A stretch of 64,000 nt of DNA from positions 180,097-244,096 of the forward strand of contig NZ_RZNZ01000003.1 in assembly GCF_008698145.1 (NCBI RefSeq). The letters run 5' to 3'. Shown in pieces: positions 17,898 to 26,738 of the stretch. The notes below the pieces were generated by a model. It was not told the DNA's origin, did not search any database, and was given only the letters and a program-made list of their open reading frames with translations. The first letter of the stretch is position 1. Each line of letters starts with the position of its first letter. The stretch is from Bifidobacterium vespertilionis (GTDB taxonomy: Bacteria > Actinomycetota > Actinomycetes > Actinomycetales > Bifidobacteriaceae). The position numbers and the translations under genes were made by a program.

Positions 17898-20363
17898 ATG
17901 ATCGCGATCTACCGGAAGGAGCCCGTCACGGAAACGCACGCTTCCCAGTCAGCCAGCACTCGCGCCGACGCGTCCGACGCCCAACTCGCCGAGCGGGACG
18001 CCGAACTGCTCTACATCGGCAACACCGGCACCGTCGAATTCGATCTGACTTTGCCCACGCGCGGCGCCAACGGTTCCGGGATCATCTGGTCCAGCAGCGA
18101 CGATCGCTGGATCCGCCCGGACGGGGCCGTGCGGCAGCCGGAGTATGGACGGGGCGATCGCGATGTGACGCTGACCGCCACGGTCCGGCACGGGGAGGCG
18201 ACTGCGACCCGCGCATTCCACGTCCGCGTGCTCGAGCAGGCCAACCGGATCCGGGTGAGCGAGGTCTTCCCAATCGACGCCACCGTCCGGGCCGGCGCAT
18301 CGTTCGATCTACCGATGTATACGGCCGTGCGCGCGGATGATGGCCGGCTCCTGTCCCAGCGCATCGACTGGCAGAGTGGCACCGCCCGCATGGCCGGCCC
18401 GGACGGCTGGACCGGCACGTTCCACGGGGTGATCGACCGCACGGACATCCCCGTGACCGCCACCGTGCACGCGCGGAGCGACGATCCGGCGATCGCACGG
18501 AACAGAACCTCCGATGCCGCCGGCAACAACCTTGTCCCGATCCCCCTGAGCCATGTGCGGCTGACCGGCGATGGCGTGCTGGCGGGCAATCAGGCCCGTC
18601 GGCTCGCCTTCCTCAGGACGGTGGACAACGATCGTCTGCTCGTGGAGTTCCGCCGCGCGAGCGGTCTGGACACACGCGGCGCGCAGGCCATGACGGGCTG
18701 GGACGCGCCCGATTCGCTGCTGCGCGGCCACACCACCGGCCACTGCCTGTCCGCCTATGCGCTGGCGTACGCGACCAGCGGGGACGGGACGATCAAGCGC
18801 AAGCTGGACTACGTGGTCGACTCGCTGGCCGAGGTGCAGCGCGCGTTCTCCGCCAAGCCCGGTTTCCACCCGGGATTCCTGTCCGCCTACGCGGAGGACC
18901 AGTTCGATCAATTGGAACGCTACGTCCCCTACCCCACCATTTGGGCGCCCTACTACACGCTGCACAAGATCCTCGCCGGACTGCTCGACGCCTGGCGCTG
19001 GGCGGGCAACCGGACCGCGCTGGATGTGGCAACGGGGATAGGCGATTGGGTGTACGCGCGGCTCAGCCGACTGCCGCATGAGCAGCTGCAGCGCATGTGG
19101 GGCATGTACATCGCCGGCGAGTTTGGCGGGATGAACGAGTCGCTCGCTGATCTGTACGGATTCACGCACGATCCCGGGCATCTTGCGGCCGCCCGGCTGT
19201 TCGACAACGACCGGCTCATGGTCCCCATGCGCCAGCGGGTGGATGCGCTGGGCGGACTGCACGCCAACCAGCACATCCCGCAGGTGATCGGATGGGTGAC
19301 ACTGGCCAGGGCGATCGGCGAATCGCGTGACGATGCCGCGCATTATCTGGAGCAGACCCGGTTCTTCTGCGACGCGGTGCTCGCCCATCATCTGTATGCG
19401 ATGGGCGGCACGGGCAAGGGCGAGATGTTCCACCAGCCCGACGTGATCGGCGCGCTGCTCGCGGACGACACGGCGGAAAGCTGCGCCACGTACAACATGC
19501 TCAAGCTCACGGCCGCGCTGGCCCCGTATGCGACCGCCGATGAGCGGCGCAGGTATGCGGATTTCGCGGAACTGGCGACGGTCAACCACATCGCAGCCAG
19601 CACCGATCATGCGCCAGAAGGCGGCAGCACGTACTTCATGCCCACGCAGCCGGGCGGGCACAAGGATTTCGACGCGGACGAGAACAGCTGCTGCCATGGC
19701 ACCGGATTGGAATCGCACTTCTACTACGCGCAGGGCGTGTACTATGTGGCCCGCGACGGCGATTCAACGCGGGACGCCGCGGGTAGGCGATCCGCGCTGA
19801 TCGTCACGCGCTATCTCAATGGCACGCTGCGCGATCCCGCCGCCGATCTGGATGTGATGGTGCGCGATGAGGATCCCGGACATGTGACGATCGACGTGAA
19901 GCGCCTGGCCGTGGACGCATTGCGGCTGCACGTGCCGGCGTGGAGCGTTGACGGACAAGGCCGGCCGAAAGCGAACGTGCGCGTGGACGGGGAGCCGATC
20001 GAAGCCCGATATGGAACGGCCGGCGACGGCGGCGAACTCGTAATCACGCCCGATGCGTTGGGCAGGGACGCGCTTGGCGGCATGCGCATCGAGCTGGCAT
20101 TCGCACCGCGCATGCGACTGATCCCCGCGCCGGACCGCCCCGAGTTGGCGGCGGTGACATGGGGGCCGTACGTACTGGCCGCGTTGTGCGACCACGACCA
20201 GCTGCTGGACGTGCCGGTGGACGCGGCGGACCCGGATGCGGCCTTCGAGCGCAAGCCGGGCACGCTGCGATTCACGCACCGCTCCGCCGGGCTCATGTTC
20301 GTTCCGTTGTTCGCCATCGATCGCGACCGGCCGTACCACCTGTACGTACGGACGCAACGCTGA
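17898..20363 (+). CDS. DUF1680 beta-L-arabinofuranosidase (GH127/GH146 type)
   Basis: The product has 821 residues from ATG 17898. An N-terminal Ig-like domain (VEFDLTLPTRGANGSGI region) precedes the DUF1680 catalytic barrel. The zinc/nucleophile residues of GH127 are present: E527 and C529 in AESCATYNM, and the pair C598-C599 in SCCHGTG, counted from this start. The enzyme releases arabinofuranose from plant glycans or glycoproteins. No signal peptide is seen, so it is probably cytoplasmic. The start is odd: ATG 17898 has no Shine-Dalgarno, while AAGGAG at 17916 precedes an in-frame ACG (17928). It stands alone; no transporter is adjacent. Confidence 0.88.
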   Translation: MIAIYRKEPVTETHASQSASTRADASDAQLAERDAELLYIGNTGTVEFDLTLPTRGANGSGIIWSSSDDRWIRPDGAVRQPEYGRGDRDVTLTATVRHGEATATRAFHVRVLEQANRIRVSEVFPIDATVRAGASFDLPMYTAVRADDGRLLSQRIDWQSGTARMAGPDGWTGTFHGVIDRTDIPVTATVHARSDDPAIARNRTSDAAGNNLVPIPLSHVRLTGDGVLAGNQARRLAFLRTVDNDRLLVEFRRASGLDTRGAQAMTGWDAPDSLLRGHTTGHCLSAYALAYATSGDGTIKRKLDYVVDSLAEVQRAFSAKPGFHPGFLSAYAEDQFDQLERYVPYPTIWAPYYTLHKILAGLLDAWRWAGNRTALDVATGIGDWVYARLSRLPHEQLQRMWGMYIAGEFGGMNESLADLYGFTHDPGHLAAARLFDNDRLMVPMRQRVDALGGLHANQHIPQVIGWVTLARAIGESRDDAAHYLEQTRFFCDAVLAHHLYAMGGTGKGEMFHQPDVIGALLADDTAESCATYNMLKLTAALAPYATADERRRYADFAELATVNHIAASTDHAPEGGSTYFMPTQPGGHKDFDADENSCCHGTGLESHFYYAQGVYYVARDGDSTRDAAGRRSALIVTRYLNGTLRDPAADLDVMVRDEDPGHVTIDVKRLAVDALRLHVPAWSVDGQGRPKANVRVDGEPIEARYGTAGDGGELVITPDALGRDALGGMRIELAFAPRMRLIPAPDRPELAAVTWGPYVLAALCDHDQLLDVPVDAADPDAAFERKPGTLRFTHRSAGLMFVPLFAIDRDRPYHLYVRTQR

Positions 20364-20388
20364 GGAACAACGTGGAAAGTCGCTTTCT

Positions 20389-20662
20389 GTCATCCTGAGC
20401 GAGCGGAGCGAGTCGAAGGATCCTTAGCCTCCACGCTCTGCTCCATACCTTCCGATCTGCCCAGTTTGTGCCCCTCCTGCCGGACCAAACTGGGCGGATC
20501 CGTCATTCTGAATGGAGTTAAGGATCCTTCGACTCCGCCCTACCGGGCTTCGCTCAGGATGACGTGGAAAGTCGCTTTCTGTCATCCTGAGCGTAGCGAA
20601 GCGAAGCCGAAGGATCCTTCGCTTCGCTCAGGATGACACGAAGCTCGCTCAGGATGACAGCA
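20389..20662. repeat. CATCCTGAGCG/GGATCC palindromic repeats
   Basis: Several copies of TCATCCTGAGCG and its complement CGCTCAGGATGA alternate with GGATCC words (20389-20428 and 20515-20662). They are REP/BIME-like: short, palindromic, non-coding and dispersed at nine places in the window. Confidence 0.9.
20454..20500. repeat. Inverted CAAACTGGGCAGATC boxes
   Basis: GATCTGCCCAGTTTG (20454-20468) faces CAAACTGGGCGGATC (20486-20500) with one mismatch. The same box recurs at 39932, 39985 and 40015. It may also terminate the arabinofuranosidase transcript. Confidence 0.8.
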
Positions 20663-20669
20663 AGCCCGC

Positions 20670-21473
20670 CTACCCCTGGATGGCGTCGACGGCGTCGATC
20701 ACGGCACCGCGGAACCCGTCCTTCTCCAGCTGGGACACACCGCGGATCGTGGTGCCACCGGGCGAGCAGACGGCGTCCTTCATGGCGCCGGGGTGCGTTT
20801 CGGTGGCCAGGTACAGCGCGCCCACGCCCTCGACCATCTTGGCGGCCAGACGGTACGCGGTGGCGCGCTGCAGACCGTACTTCACGCCGGCGTCGGCCAG
20901 CGCCTCCATGTACATATCCGTGAAGGCGGGCGCGCAACCGGAGATGGTCATGGCGATGGTCATATGCGCGGCATCCACGCGCTCGATGAGCGAGATCGGC
21001 CCGAACAGCGCCTCGAACAGGGCGGCCTGACCGTCCGTGAGCGTGTGCTCATCCTCCGTCACCAGCACGCCCTTGCCCACGGCCATCGGCGTGTTCGGCA
21101 CGGTGCACTGGATATGGATGCCGTCCGCCGCATCGCCGAACAGCGCGCGGTATTTGGCCAGATCCCATCCGGCGGCGATCGAGACCACGAACTTGTCCGG
21201 ATCGGCGAGCGCAGAAGCCAACGGTCCCAGCACGGCCTCGATCTGGTAGGGCTTGATCGCCACCACGACCACATCGGCCGCGGCGACCACCTCGGCCGGT
21301 GTGTGCAGCGGGCGGACGCCCACCTGAGCCGTGGTCCTTTCGAGCTTGTCGTAGTGCGCGGCGCAGGCGACGATCCTCTCGCCGCTCGTCACGCCGGCGT
21401 CCACGAGGCCGCGGGCGATGGCCTGGGCCATGTTGCCGTAGCCGATGAATCCGATGGTGGGGTTGGTGGTCAT
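20670..21473 (-). CDS. proC: Pyrroline-5-carboxylate reductase
   Basis: The product has 267 residues and covers the whole family. The NAD(P)-binding Rossmann start is GFIGYGNMAQAI, followed by VVVAIKPYQ and the C-terminal P5CR dimerisation signature around HPGAMKDAVCSPGGTTI. It makes L-proline from pyrroline-5-carboxylate in the cytoplasm. It lies 58 bases downstream of a proline iminopeptidase in the same direction, so one operon may join proline synthesis and proline recovery from peptides. Confidence 0.95.
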   Translation of the reverse strand: MTTNPTIGFIGYGNMAQAIARGLVDAGVTSGERIVACAAHYDKLERTTAQVGVRPLHTPAEVVAAADVVVVAIKPYQIEAVLGPLASALADPDKFVVSIAAGWDLAKYRALFGDAADGIHIQCTVPNTPMAVGKGVLVTEDEHTLTDGQAALFEALFGPISLIERVDAAHMTIAMTISGCAPAFTDMYMEALADAGVKYGLQRATAYRLAAKMVEGVGALYLATETHPGAMKDAVCSPGGTTIRGVSQLEKDGFRGAVIDAVDAIQG

Positions 21474-21531
21474 ATGCGGTTTTTCTCCTTTGCCGAACCT
21501 TGCCGAATGCCGCTGACGATTAAGCGGCCGA

Positions 21532-22872
21532 TCAGAACAGCGATTCGAGATCGCCGCGGTTCAGCGCCTCGTTGTACAGGCGCTTGAACATCACAGCGCC
21601 GTGCAGGCCATCGTGCTCGAACTCGTTGGTGGTCAGGTAGTGCGAGTTGCCCACGCGCGAGAGGGTGTCCAGCTGCATGCCGGAATCCACGTACAGGTCG
21701 TCGAAGTACACGCCGGCCTGAAGCGGGACCTCGTTGCGGGCGAGCTGGTCCTCGTCGTAGATGCGGCCCCAGGAGGTGTCCTCCATGAGGATGTCCATGG
21801 CGGGCTTGAACGGGCGCAGCGCCTTCTCCTTGTCGAACATCCACGGGAACATCGCCTCGCCGGTGAACATGAGCGGGCGGGCGTCGGGCGCGAATTCGGG
21901 CTTGGTGTCGCGCACGCGCTGGGCGGCCCAGCGGATCGGCTCATCCATCTCGCCGTCGCAGTAGATGAACTCCTGCAGCGGCCAGTAGAGCGGCCGGGAC
22001 GAGGTGGCGACCTCCACGCGGGAGAGGAACTCCTCGCTCAGCGGCGAGTCCTTGGACGCCGAGCCATCGCCGTCCAGGAACGCGGAGTCGAGGATCCAGT
22101 GCACGCGCTCGAAGCTGGGCTTCATGCCGAAGTCGGAGCCGAGCATCTGGAAGCGCTCCACGGTGAGCTGGTCGCCGCCGGGCAGAATCACCTCGTTGTT
22201 CGCGAGGATGTCCGCGACCGCCGCCGCGCGCTCCACGTCCTGCGGGTAGCGCTCGTAGAACTGCGTGGTCTTCTTCACCATGCGCGGGAAGGTGTGCTGG
22301 TAGACCTCCGTGGCGTTGGCCGGCACATGCGGGATGCCACCGCCGGTGAAGCTGGCGATCACGCCCTCCGGGAAGAAGGACAGGTAGGTGAGCGTGAGGA
22401 AGCCGCCGTAGCTCTGGCCCAGCGTGACCCACTGGCGGCCGCAGAACACCGTGCGGCGCAGGTGCTCGAAGTCCTTGACGATCGAGTCGGCCAGGAAGTG
22501 CTTGAGGTACGCGGCCTGGGCCTGGGGATCGCCGATGCGACGCATCACGATGCCGTCCACATGGTTGGAGCGGCCGGTGCCGCGCTGGTCGGGCAGCACA
22601 ATGCGGAAGTGCTTGAGCGCCTCCTCCATCCAGCCGTCGCTGGTGGGGCCCCACGGACGCGGGGACTCGCCGCCGGGACCGCCCTGCAGGTAGATGAGCA
22701 GAGGCAGATCATCGTGCACGTGCTCCGGGGAGGTCACCACGCGGTAGAACAGGCGCAGCGACTCACCATCGAAGGCCTCACCGGGCTGTTTGCCCGTCCA
22801 ATCCAGCGGCACGTCGATCGCATGATCCTCCACATGCAGACCGGGCACGTAATACTGCGCAAGCAACGTCAT
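21532..22872 (-). CDS. pip: Proline iminopeptidase (alpha/beta hydrolase, S33)
   Basis: The 446-residue product has the oxyanion-hole motif LQGGPGG, the DQRGTGRS motif and the nucleophile elbow GQSYGG of S33 prolyl aminopeptidases; a late His in NEFEHDGLHG fits the triad. These enzymes remove N-terminal proline from peptides. There is no signal peptide, so it acts in the cytoplasm on imported peptides. ATG 22872 follows GGAAAGGAA. It precedes proC in a likely proline operon and is divergent from the two-component system. Confidence 0.9.
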   Translation of the reverse strand: MTLLAQYYVPGLHVEDHAIDVPLDWTGKQPGEAFDGESLRLFYRVVTSPEHVHDDLPLLIYLQGGPGGESPRPWGPTSDGWMEEALKHFRIVLPDQRGTGRSNHVDGIVMRRIGDPQAQAAYLKHFLADSIVKDFEHLRRTVFCGRQWVTLGQSYGGFLTLTYLSFFPEGVIASFTGGGIPHVPANATEVYQHTFPRMVKKTTQFYERYPQDVERAAAVADILANNEVILPGGDQLTVERFQMLGSDFGMKPSFERVHWILDSAFLDGDGSASKDSPLSEEFLSRVEVATSSRPLYWPLQEFIYCDGEMDEPIRWAAQRVRDTKPEFAPDARPLMFTGEAMFPWMFDKEKALRPFKPAMDILMEDTSWGRIYDEDQLARNEVPLQAGVYFDDLYVDSGMQLDTLSRVGNSHYLTTNEFEHDGLHGAVMFKRLYNEALNRGDLESLF

Positions 22873-23025
22873 CGGCGTCGTTCCTTTCCTTTGGGCGTAT
22901 GCGTTTTTCTGGAATCCATCTCACCCATACGGCACGACAAACCGCGGCACGACAAACCGCGGCGGGCGCAAATCATCCCCGCGCACGATGTTGCGATCGC
23001 AAGACGCCGATTAGCCTTGTGTTCC

Positions 23026-25560
23026 ATGACGAACTACGCACGAACGGGACGGATCAGAGCCTGGATGGCCGCGCATCCGATGGCGGCCGACACCCTGCTG
23101 GCAGCGGCGGCGTACATGATCATGATCATGGTCATGCAGAACAACACCGGCGCACCCGGCCTGCTGTTCGGCTCGGGGTCATGGCGGGCCGATTTCGCGT
23201 GGACGTTCCTGCTGACGGCTCCGGTGGCGTTCCGCCGCTCGCATCCCAAGACCGCCGCGCTCGCGTTCGCCGCCACGGCGTTCGTGCAGCTCATCGCGGG
23301 CCCCGCCATGGTGACGGGCGATCTGCTGGCGCTGCTCATGCTGTACTCGGCGCTCATGTACGGCGACGCGGCGGACACGTGGCGATATGAGACATTGGCA
23401 CTGGCACTGGGCACGTTCGCCGGCATCGCCATAGCACTGGCTCCGAACGCCGGTCCGCTTATGGAGGCACTGGGGCACGAAACCGAGAGGCAATATTCGC
23501 AATCGTGCGGCACGCTCTACACCGCAGGCCTGACCGGCGACTGCGCGCAAAAGCTGCTGGTCGAAGGCTCCATATCGATCGGCGTGGCCTGGATGCTGCT
23601 CGTCAGCATCACGATCATCGCGTTCTGGAACCGCGCCCGCCGGGCCACAGTGCTGCTGATGCAGGAGCGCAACGCCGCCCTGGAGTCGAGCGAGGCCGAG
23701 GAGCGCCGGATCGCCGCGGTGGCCGAGCGCGCGCGCATCGCACGCGACATGCACGATGTGGTGGCGCACACCCTGTCGATCATCATCATCCAGTCCGACG
23801 GCGGCCGGTACGCGGGCGCGCACGACCCCGCGGTGGCCCGCTCCACGATGGAGACGATCCGGCACGAGTCCGAACGCGCGCTCAACGACATGAAGCGCCT
23901 TCTGGGCGTGTTCGGCGGATCGGCGCATGCGGGGTACGGGGACTTGACCGCGCTGATCGCCGCCGCCGACGCCACGCTGGACACGGCCTCGAACGGCTCG
24001 GTCATCCGGCGGTCGATCGGCCGTCCGCAGCCCGAACGGCTTGGCGATCAGGCCGGCGTGGCCGCATACCGGCTGGTGCAGGAGGCACTCACCAACGCGC
24101 GCAAATACGCCGGCCCGGGCGTCAACGTGACGGTGATCGAGCGCTGGATGGACGCCGGTCTGCATTTGACCGTGGACGATGACGGGCAGGGCGCGGCCGC
24201 CGCGCTGGACGGCCACAAGCCCGGATATGGACTGATCGGCATGAATGAGCGCATCATGGCCGTGGGCGGCACGGTGAGCGCCGGACCGCGCGACGGCGGC
24301 GGATACGAGGTGAGCGCGTGGATCCCGTTCACGCAAAGCAGCCCGGACGGACGGGTCGCGCAGGGGTTCGAGGCCGCCGCGGACGGCGTCTCCCCCTCCG
24401 GCCGGCCGGCCGCGGCACGCGTTCAGGATGCCATGGCCGCCTTGCGATCCCGGCCATTCTGGGATGTCTCGGAGGAATCCCCATACGAGGGGTCGAACTT
24501 CGTGGAACGCCTGTCGCACTGGACAGAACGGCATTATCTGCTTATGGATGCGGCCGCCGCGTTGGCCATGTGCGCGTTCTGCCTGTGGTCCGGGATCTCC
24601 GGGACCAATGTGCTGGGCTCGTGGGTCAGCTCCTCAGAATCGCTGTTCATCACGGCGACGATGACCCTGCCGCTGGCCTTGCGCCGACGCTTCCCGGTCG
24701 CATGCGCCACGGCGATGGCGATGTTCGCGGTCTTCCAGCTCGTCGTGCTGACGCCGATCACACCGGTGAATGCGCTGGCGCTGGTCGCGCTGTATTCGGC
24801 GATCGTCTACGGGCGTGAGGATTCGCGGCGATGGATCATTCTGATGGCGCTGGCCGATTCGCTGCTATGCGGGTTGAAGCTGGCGGTGAGCACCTACGGC
24901 GTCAGCCGGATGATCTGGCTCCTCACGGATGCGTTCAGCGGCGCGGCATACGGATTGGCATATGCCACCGGCATCGAAACGGCGGGCGACGTGATCAGAA
25001 TCGTGGTCATCGGCGCGGGCTATGGAATGGTTGTGGCGATCATGTGCATGGGCGCGATTGCATTGGGCCTGTGGACCCGGTCCAGGGGATCCAACGCGCT
25101 GGTGCTGCAGATGCGCGAGGAGGCCCTGCGCGCCGAACGGGACAAGCAGAAGGTGCTCGCCGCCAACATGGAACGCGACCGGATCAGCGCGGCCATCCAG
25201 ACCGAGGTGACCGAAACGCTCAACGGCGTGATCGACCGGGCATCGGCGGGCATCGCCATGCTGGACGAGGCCGAGCAGGCCGGCGCCCAACCTTCCCCGG
25301 AGGCGATTTCCAACGCGTTCGCGGCGATCGGCAAACAGGGCCGCACGGCGCTGGCCCATATGCGACAACTGCTCGGCGTGCTGCGCGAGACCGGCTCCAC
25401 CGACGAGGCGCACAGGGGTGGCATCGACGCGATGAAGCTCACGCCGAACGCCTCGCTGGACGAGCAGCTGTCGCGCCGGACACCTCTGCCGCAATCGGAA
25501 TCGCAGTCGGGGGTGTCCCCGATGCCTTCGGAGCCTCAGCCGGCTACAGTGGAACCATGA
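23026..25560 (+). CDS. Sensor histidine kinase with a second, degenerate sensor-kinase half
   Basis: I start at ATG 23026 (844 residues), because upstream sequence in this frame is antisense to pip. Half 1 has about five membrane segments (20-200), a HisKA_3 dimerisation helix with phospho-acceptor H243 in ARIARDMHDVVAHT, and an HATPase_c domain with EALTNARKYA, DDDGQG and GYGLIGMNER. A linker (about 435-490) leads to half 2: five more membrane segments (about 505-685) and a matching helix MERDRISAAIQTEVTETLNG in which the His is absent. HMRQLLGVLRETG there mirrors DMKRLLGVFGGSA of half 1. Half 2 has no ATPase domain. It overlaps the response regulator start by four bases (ATGA). The ligand is unknown. 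Confidence 0.9.
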   Translation: MTNYARTGRIRAWMAAHPMAADTLLAAAAYMIMIMVMQNNTGAPGLLFGSGSWRADFAWTFLLTAPVAFRRSHPKTAALAFAATAFVQLIAGPAMVTGDLLALLMLYSALMYGDAADTWRYETLALALGTFAGIAIALAPNAGPLMEALGHETERQYSQSCGTLYTAGLTGDCAQKLLVEGSISIGVAWMLLVSITIIAFWNRARRATVLLMQERNAALESSEAEERRIAAVAERARIARDMHDVVAHTLSIIIIQSDGGRYAGAHDPAVARSTMETIRHESERALNDMKRLLGVFGGSAHAGYGDLTALIAAADATLDTASNGSVIRRSIGRPQPERLGDQAGVAAYRLVQEALTNARKYAGPGVNVTVIERWMDAGLHLTVDDDGQGAAAALDGHKPGYGLIGMNERIMAVGGTVSAGPRDGGGYEVSAWIPFTQSSPDGRVAQGFEAAADGVSPSGRPAAARVQDAMAALRSRPFWDVSEESPYEGSNFVERLSHWTERHYLLMDAAAALAMCAFCLWSGISGTNVLGSWVSSSESLFITATMTLPLALRRRFPVACATAMAMFAVFQLVVLTPITPVNALALVALYSAIVYGREDSRRWIILMALADSLLCGLKLAVSTYGVSRMIWLLTDAFSGAAYGLAYATGIETAGDVIRIVVIGAGYGMVVAIMCMGAIALGLWTRSRGSNALVLQMREEALRAERDKQKVLAANMERDRISAAIQTEVTETLNGVIDRASAGIAMLDEAEQAGAQPSPEAISNAFAAIGKQGRTALAHMRQLLGVLRETGSTDEAHRGGIDAMKLTPNASLDEQLSRRTPLPQSESQSGVSPMPSEPQPATVEP

Positions 25561-26294
25561 GTGAAACGCAGACGATCAGGGTGGTCATCGCCGACGATCA
25601 GGAGCTGGTGCGCGCCGGCTTCGGCATGGTGATCAATTCGCAGGCCGACATGCAGGTGGTGGGTCAGGCCCGTGACGGCGCTGAGGCCGTGGCGCTGGCC
25701 GAACGGTCCAGGCCGGACGTGGTGCTCATGGACGTGCGCATGCCCGGCATGGACGGACTCGAGGCGACCGGACGCATCACCGCGCTGGACGAGGGCATCC
25801 GCGTGATCATCCTCACCACCTTCGATCTGGACGAGTACGTGATGGCCGCGATCAACGCCGGAGCCTCCGGATTCCTGCTCAAGGATACCGAGCCGGAGAC
25901 GCTGCTGAGCTCCATCCGCACGGTGTACAACGGCAATGCGATCATCGCCCCCTCGGCCACCAAGCGGCTCATCGAAAGGATGATGGAGGGCGGCTTCGGA
26001 TCGCCGGCCCAGCCGGGGCAGCCCGATCCGTCCCGTCCCACGCAGCTCGCGCAGTCGCCGCAGTCCGGCCGGCCCGCCCAGTCCTACACGGATCCGGAGC
26101 TCGCACTGCTCACCGACCGCGAGCGCGAGGTGCTGGTGGAGATCGCGCACGGCCTGTCCAATCAGGAGATCGCGGACAAGCTGTACGTCTCCCTGCCCAC
26201 GGTGAAGACCCATGTGGCCCATCTGCTGCAGAAGATCAACGCGCGCGACCGCGTGCAGGCGGTGGTGTTCGCGTACGAGAACCACTTGGTGTGA
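25557..26294 (+). CDS. NarL/LuxR-family response regulator
   Basis: The product is 245 residues. The receiver domain has acidic pocket D13-D14 (VVIADDQ), phospho-acceptor D59 (VVLMDVRMPGMDG) and the conserved Lys in FLLKDTEP. A Pro/Gln/Ser-rich linker of about 45 residues leads to a LuxR-type HTH (LTDREREVLVEIAHGLSNQE, then YVSLPTVKTHV). It is the partner of the kinase immediately upstream, coupled by an ATGA overlap. Targets are unknown. The next gene downstream is the BASS transporter, which has its own leader. Confidence 0.95.
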   Translation: MSETQTIRVVIADDQELVRAGFGMVINSQADMQVVGQARDGAEAVALAERSRPDVVLMDVRMPGMDGLEATGRITALDEGIRVIILTTFDLDEYVMAAINAGASGFLLKDTEPETLLSSIRTVYNGNAIIAPSATKRLIERMMEGGFGSPAQPGQPDPSRPTQLAQSPQSGRPAQSYTDPELALLTDREREVLVEIAHGLSNQEIADKLYVSLPTVKTHVAHLLQKINARDRVQAVVFAYENHLV

Positions 26295-26493
26295 ACCCGG
26301 CGGCGCCGCATCGCGGGAGAACAGGCAGCGGGGAGCGGACACCCCGCAACCCGCGCGTTCACATAGTGGCCATTTCACTTACGGACCCCTTACACGGCCC
26401 TATTGTGTGCAGCAGTTCGGATCGCACAGCGGTCCGATGAAACGAACGTCCGCGTGCACAACACGCGGGTAATGCGAAAGGAGGTCCGCCACG

Positions 26494-26571
26494 ATGAACG
26501 GAAACGCCACCGACCACAAGTCGCTGCTGCTGTCCGCGCGAATGATTATTTCGACTTCGTTGGCGGACTGA
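26494..26571 (+). CDS. Leader peptide of transcription attenuator (25 codons)
   Basis: A 25-codon frame starts at ATG 26494 with an excellent ribosome binding site, AAAGGAGG (26477-26484). Codons 11-13 are three consecutive CTG (Leu) and codons 18-19 are two ATT (Ile), inside the stretch KSLLLSARMIISTSLAD. It ends at TGA 26571. Just downstream lies a terminator whose 5' arm can instead pair with the last leader codons. This is the classic arrangement of amino-acid attenuation, with stalling at Leu or Ile codons. The downstream gene is the BASS transporter. No similar peptide was looked up. Confidence 0.7.
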   Translation: MNGNATDHKSLLLSARMIISTSLAD

Positions 26572-26666
26572 TCGGCATTGAATTCAGCTGTGCCCCGCCA
26601 ACCGAAAGGCAGGGTTCACGGACAAAATCCTTACGGCCCTTGCCTCAAAGATGGCGGGGTCTTTTA
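26559..26666 (+). promoter_or_regulatory. Attenuator: antiterminator/terminator switch before BASS transporter
   Basis: Terminator: CCCCGCCA (26593-26600) pairs with TGGCGGGG (26652-26659), followed by TCTTTTATTT; an inner AGGCAGGG/CCCTTGCCT stem extends it. Antiterminator: GTTGGCGG (26559-26566, in the last leader codons) is the exact complement of CCGCCAAC (26595-26602) and would remove the terminator's 5' arm. A ribosome finishing the leader covers 26559-26566 and favours termination; one stalled at the Leu codons (26524-26532) leaves it free. The mechanism is inferred from these pairings. Confidence 0.7.
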
Positions 26667-26738
26667 TTTGTCTGTGTGTCTCCGCGCGTGCTTCGCGTAC
26701 GTACCCCGCGCAGCGGCAAGGAAAGAAGAAGAAATCAA

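Noticed and set aside
21601..23025. N-terminal 475 codons of the long frame containing the histidine kinase
   Set aside because: They are antisense to pip; the kinase starts naturally at ATG 23026 with its first membrane segment.
26572..26738. Metabolite riboswitch before the BASS gene
   Set aside because: I saw no aptamer of a known class, while a leader peptide with exact antiterminator pairing explains the terminator better.
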